9,872 bases of DNA from Thermodesulfobacteriota bacterium. GTDB lineage: Bacteria; Desulfobacterota; Syntrophobacteria; BM002. The stretch spans positions 1-9,872 of the forward strand of contig CAMYLW010000096.1 in NCBI GenBank assembly GCA_947259475.1, read 5' to 3'. The notes beneath the pieces are model-generated. The model was not told where the DNA came from and did no database searches. It worked only from the letters and a program-made list of their open reading frames with translations. Shown here in pieces: positions 8,101 through 9,872 of the stretch (position 1 is the stretch's first letter; the number at the start of each line of letters is the position of its first letter). A program made the translations under genes and the position numbers.

Positions 8101-9009
8101 CGTGGCAACGAAACACCTTTTGAAAAATCGATAGGCCAGGTCTTGTGCCACCTGCCCTTCCATGGTCAGATCGGTGTCAGTAAAGGTGCCAGCGAGGTAT
8201 CTTTGCTCGAAATCGGGCTGATAAAGGCGGTTTGCAGGTCCGACAAAATATTTGAGAAAAGTGTCAGAGAGCAGTTTGACGTTCTCCAAGGCATGGCTCT
8301 TGATGAAACCATCGCCAATGACCATACAAGGGAGCATCACCTGTCGCACCTCTGATACTTTAGTGGCAACGGCGACCAAGTCGTGCAGTTCTTGATTGTC
8401 CCCGCTTACCAGTTGAGCCCATCCCACATTGCGCACACCATAGAAATCGGTGTGACCACAGTGAATGCTCAAGGATCCTTTGTTGACCTCGCGGGCCATC
8501 ACCGTCATAACAACGGGCAGCCTCTTGCCGGCCACAGAAAAAAGGTTTTTCGTCTTGAGCACCAACCCCTGGGACGATGTATTGTCAGCATATCGTCCCC
8601 CCTGGGAAGCCATGGCCTCCACGGCTGCAATGGCCGACAGTTCATCACTGGGCTGAAAATACATCAGTTCTTGACCGAAGAGATTTTTCTTTCCGTCGGC
8701 AGCGGCCTTGGCAAAATCCTCGGCAATGGCTGTGGAAGGCGTTATGGGATAGCCGCAGAGCCCATCCACAACTCGCTCCAACACAGAAAGCGCTGCATGG
8801 TTTCCGTCCAGAAGTACTTCGTGCCGGCTCCGCATTTCCTCAATCATTTCTTTCGGAACGGAACCTATGTCAAAGTCAAAGATGTTTTTGGCATCAAACC
8901 TATCCCACTCGGCCTGCCAGTTGAACTGTAGCTTTTTCACTTTCTCTTGTCTGAGCATGTAAAATGGCAACTGATGTTGCAATGCTTCGATATCTATCCG
9001 CGGGGCCAT
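5134..9009 (-). CDS. Pyruvate:ferredoxin oxidoreductase-like fused 2-oxoacid oxidoreductase
   Basis: 1291 residues, cytosolic. The module order matches fused PFOR: a thiamine-pyrimidine domain with GYPITPST (86-93) and TSSQGL (144-149); a middle transketolase C-like domain (about 325-455); a gamma domain starting FIGIGAEGVKTAL (494-506); two 4Fe-4S motifs, CTSCGLCVTCCP (801-812) and CKGCAICANVCP (859-870); and a TPP-binding domain with CPGC (929-932), TGCSE (989-993), GDG (1047-1049), NN (1075-1076) and C1160. Cys 929, 932, 991 and 1160 probably hold the proximal cluster. Such enzymes oxidise a 2-oxoacid plus CoA to acyl-CoA, CO2 and reduced ferredoxin, or run in reverse. It is about 100 residues longer than typical PFOR: the N-terminus carries about 65 extra residues before the conserved DGN start of domain I, and about 100 residues follow the beta domain. 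The substrate pocket also differs (GHTDFYGVRNVGW where PFOR has GDHQDVYAARQTGF), so pyruvate is not assured. The ATG is supported by GAGGAG. It is probably monocistronic. Confidence 0.9.
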   Translation of the reverse strand: MAPRIDIEALQHQLPFYMLRQEKVKKLQFNWQAEWDRFDAKNIFDFDIGSVPKEMIEEMRSRHEVLLDGNHAALSVLERVVDGLCGYPITPSTAIAEDFAKAAADGKKNLFGQELMYFQPSDELSAIAAVEAMASQGGRYADNTSSQGLVLKTKNLFSVAGKRLPVVMTVMAREVNKGSLSIHCGHTDFYGVRNVGWAQLVSGDNQELHDLVAVATKVSEVRQVMLPCMVIGDGFIKSHALENVKLLSDTFLKYFVGPANRLYQPDFEQRYLAGTFTDTDLTMEGQVAQDLAYRFFKRCFVATMDMMNKIVDTNYKVVECYRTEDADMVLMIMGSGAGVIKDVIDYYRETKGLKVGLVRPVLFTPPCYEELAYGVRNAKIITVLERSGMAHNQLLMADIQTALQVSNRAGREGKEEHRVYGRQDMPTLLHGVYGLGGKDFNKYDVAAVIENMKACLEDKRGQFHRDFFVGIEGPYTLKAKQLPEYQERELGMTFIGIGAEGVKTALETAALVYAQDKGDGCKYVQSGARYGAARKGSAVFMNMRISNQPIRNSSELTEHDVLAFFNEKFASGHILQEYVGGLKQHGLFVINSSRSSDEILTSFPSHVQELIAERQIKLMAIDATRAALQNLNRNLPGAAILGLINKEKQILAEEEFETRLKGIFEEKLGVKKGKQVIESNITLLKYGAAKASTGSPAELVQGIDTTCVPYEVAEPENFGQNHKAAGLPVALTEKDELGTIKPVNLMANYRETFHENIVQPIVEGRKVPWDKFLPVVPAATSRHRDMSHVGSMLPVYDASKCTSCGLCVTCCPDSALYSTITDRPIPEAAKRYFRIFKKPPKGIPWERFAMNIDVIPGACKGCAICANVCPTDALKMVDKMKVTEADFLPDKYKDFDKTLEAASHVSKMALNQQVLFVFSKLYPGRHTLCPGCSEGTIGLLTFFAAESLRNNPQGIATFYQGIKVLSEQSRRAIDHMLDHGFNIYTINATGCSEVSELANPFNDRIYQAGHYGFGTASAAALGAKFSLDQAYLNGFSEVLSKIIVFAGDGAIYDIGNGPFNYALGENYDITWVIYNNEGYMNTGAQKSGATRYGCDRSTSPIGQVYGGKTTLHRRIVSQAMGISHVYAAKLSIDNPFYAIKILKEAIAYSGPSVVEFFSACPQGHQTHDWAGPLISRMMVEARKWQVAVRRPFQRLDISANPEPKSIYPSEGRSFKKKIKREPATFYDVVSMLGQYNRHIKTHEGEDIPEIILVNETVSLFRWFRNQYQAGYIDTMPTEEEVERIVAEHYQF

Positions 9010-9018
9010 AGCAAATTT

Positions 9019-9024
9019 CTCCTC
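9019..9024 (-). promoter_or_regulatory. Ribosome binding site of the PFOR-like gene
   Basis: GAGGAG on the minus strand ends nine bases before the ATG at 9007-9009. It confirms this start and the unusual N-terminal extension. Confidence 0.75.
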
Positions 9025-9234
9025 AAGGTCCTAAGAATTATTATCTCCTGCAATCCAATCATTGCGCTCATGGGTTCAAGAACTGCCATAGTAAAACGAC
9101 TCGACCCTGCAGAGCCCGGATCAGGGTCGCCTTGTTTCTGCAGATCCTAAAGCAGGAAATGTAAAGATTTGCCCTCTCAGGTGTGAGGTAGTAGAGGGGT
9201 ACCGAACACTGTGGAAAACACCCTTGGTAAGGGA
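9025..9234 (-). promoter_or_regulatory. Long structured 5' leader of the PFOR-like gene
   Basis: If transcription starts near 9234, the leader is about 225 bases and has no ORF of note. Three perfect hairpins are visible: CCCTT/AAGGG with a 3-nt loop (9221-9233), CCCTCT/AGAGGG (9172-9177 with 9193-9198), and CGACCCTG/CAGGGTCG (9102-9109 with 9122-9129, 12-nt loop). On the minus strand the last is followed by AGTCGTTTTAC, a weak terminator-like tail. Two CTGCAG copies flank its 5' arm and loop and could form a competing pairing. An attenuator or riboswitch-like role is inference; no known riboswitch class is matched. Confidence 0.35.
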
Positions 9235-9240
9235 ACGTCA

Positions 9241-9269
9241 ATTTTAGTGCAGAAGCCTTAAGTTGTCAA
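9241..9269 (-). promoter_or_regulatory. Sigma-70-type promoter of the PFOR-like gene
   Basis: On the minus strand, a perfect -35 box TTGACA (9264-9269) and a -10 box TAAAAT (9241-9246, five of six consensus) are separated by exactly 17 bp. The predicted transcription start is near 9234. The -35 box is 11 bp from the end of the MITE-like element. This is the strongest promoter match in the window. Confidence 0.7.
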
Positions 9270-9391
9270 CATTTCCGGAGCTAGCCCGGATGTTTCATGA
9301 ATCTCTTACTGCGACCGTGGATATGGACGTCCTTCCGGGCGTCCTCGGGCGTCGGACCCTGCGACGTACTGCTCAAGTACGCCTCGGCTTC

Positions 9392-9426
9392 GATCTTGGA
9401 TTTCGGATTTCGGATCTCGGATTTTT
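9392..9426 (+). repeat. Heptamer array inside the MITE-like element, left copy
   Basis: Five consecutive 7-bp units run in register: GATCTTG, GATTTCG twice, GATCTCG, then GATTTTT. The unit type resembles the repeats in the spacers at 211-288 and 4767-5128. Confidence 0.75.
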
Positions 9427-9509
9427 GACTACAATGGATAATATAGAACTTAACAGTTCAGATTTCGCCATTCGTTCTCTGGTTCTCAGGAGTTTTTCAG
9501 TAAATTTTC

Positions 9510-9544
9510 AATCCGCCTTCCGCAATCCGCCTTCCGCAATCGTC
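9510..9544 (-). repeat. Heptamer array inside the MITE-like element, right opposed copy
   Basis: Units AATCCGC and CTTCCGC alternate twice and end with AATCGTC. This is the reverse orientation of the array at 9392-9426. The two arrays match in about two thirds of positions as an inverted pair, which extends the hairpin potential of the whole element. Confidence 0.7.
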
Positions 9545-9694
9545 GACCCGGTGGCACGCCCATCTTTGTGGTCTCGCGACAGCAATTCATAAAACATCCG
9601 GGCTAGTCATGCCCTCTAGTCATTCATGCTTGAGGTATAAGGAAGCAAATTTTATACTATCAAAGAACCAAGGAGGAAACTAGACGAGGATAAA

Positions 9695-9711
9695 AGGAAT
9701 GAGACGTTCCT
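9695..9711 (-). terminator. Possible weak terminator of the outer-membrane protein gene
   Basis: On the minus strand AGGAA pairs with TTCCT around a 7-nt loop, followed by TTTATCC. It lies about 47 bases after the stop of the gene at the right edge. The stem is short, so the call is tentative. The remainder of 9607-9757 shows nothing recognisable. Confidence 0.3.
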
Positions 9712-9757
9712 GCGGGCTTGAGAGTAGACTGCTTTGTAAAGATATTTTTATGGCGGG

Positions 9758-9872
9758 CTAGAAGCGATATTCGATTGCGCCTGTAATGCTGCTCTGAGTG
9801 AATACCTGACCCTCCACGTTTACTAATAAACCGGGAGTCAGGGCAAGGCTGAGGCCACCGTAGGCACCGAAG
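9758..9872 (-). CDS. Outer-membrane beta-barrel protein, C-terminal fragment at window edge
   Basis: The minus-strand frame is open from the right edge and ends at a TAG at 9758-9760, giving 37 residues that begin FGAYGGLSLALTPG and end ITGAIEYRF. Alternating polar and hydrophobic residues, a Gly/aromatic-rich composition and a C-terminal Phe after Tyr-Arg are the usual final beta-strand signal recognised by the BAM complex. The fragment is therefore probably the end of a porin or OmpA-like barrel inserted in the outer membrane. Subfamily and substrate cannot be judged from 37 residues. It implies a Gram-negative (diderm) host. The MITE-like element lies 151 bp downstream of its stop. Confidence 0.65.
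   Translation of the reverse strand, partial: FGAYGGLSLALTPGLLVNVEGQVFTQSSITGAIEYRF

Larger units (their letters stand above)
9281..9606. mobile_element. MITE-like element with 22-bp terminal inverted repeats, no transposase
   Basis: The left end 9281-9302 (CTAGCCCGGATGTTT, then CATGAAT) and the right end 9585-9606 are inverted copies matching at 21 of 22 bases. Weaker inverted similarity continues inward to about 9339 and 9547; for example 14 of 20 bases match between 9320-9339 and the complement of 9547-9566. The outer CTAG at both ends is palindromic and may be a 4-bp target duplication, which would leave 9285-9602 as the element. No transposase-sized frame is inside, so movement would need an enzyme supplied elsewhere. 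A small internal hairpin CGTACT-gctca-AGTACG and two opposed heptamer arrays are also present. The parent insertion-sequence family is not identified from this sequence. Confidence 0.7.

Noticed and set aside
8383..8931. 182-codon plus-strand frame inside the oxidoreductase gene
   Set aside because: It is antisense to strongly conserved domain I coding sequence and has no independent support.
9102..9180. Resemblance to a TPP riboswitch (CTGAGA, CCTGATCCGGG, GCAGGG on the minus strand)
   Set aside because: The second strand of the P4 helix and the conserved GCG before AGGG are absent. The segment is better explained by the simple 8-bp CGACCCTG/CAGGGTCG hairpin.
9263..9592. 109-codon plus-strand frame across the MITE-like element
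   Set aside because: It spans a terminus and both heptamer arrays and has no family resemblance, so it is most likely chance.
9699..9761. 20-codon plus-strand frame after AAGGAGG (9670-9676)
   Set aside because: The binding site is 22 bases from the ATG, too far, and the peptide has no recognisable feature.

Overview
The window looks like chromosomal DNA of an anaerobic bacterium, most likely a member of the Desulfobacterota (former Deltaproteobacteria). That placement is inference. It rests on a very large fused 2-oxoacid:ferredoxin oxidoreductase, a HEAT-repeat gene next to an HD-GYP gene with a similar N-terminal domain, a DUF401 membrane protein, a Gram-negative outer-membrane barrel C-terminus, and a possible selenocysteine codon in a small Cys-rich protein. 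No rRNA, tRNA, CRISPR array or transposase gene was seen.

Layout. (1) Positions 3-206, + strand: the 3' part of a small Cys-rich gene open at the left edge. An in-frame TGA sits exactly where a CxxC motif expects Cys, and the frame then stays coding-like for 27 codons, so it may be a CxxU selenoprotein. (2) Positions 211-288: a long imperfect hairpin made of two opposed arrays of 7-bp repeats, between convergent genes. (3) Positions 295-3469, - strand: a HEAT-repeat protein followed 25 bp later by a divergent HD-GYP protein, probably one operon. (4) Positions 3575-4768, - strand: a DUF401 integral membrane protein. (5) Positions 4767-5128: a spacer built largely of heptamer repeats. (6) Positions 5134-9009, - strand: a 1291-residue PFOR-like enzyme containing all catalytic modules. 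Its strong sigma-70-type promoter at 9241-9269 lies about 225 bp upstream of the start codon, leaving a structured leader. (7) Positions 9281-9606: a transposase-less, MITE-like element with 22-bp near-perfect terminal inverted repeats and opposed heptamer arrays inside. (8) Positions 9758-9872, - strand: the last 37 codons of an outer-membrane beta-barrel protein cut by the right edge.

Functionally the genes look like separate units: central carbon metabolism (the oxidoreductase), a probable transporter (DUF401), and a signalling pair (HEAT plus HD-GYP) perhaps linked through related N-terminal domains. The most notable signals are the in-frame TGA in the Cys-rich gene, and the 7-bp repeat family that occurs both in intergenic spacers and inside the mobile element.
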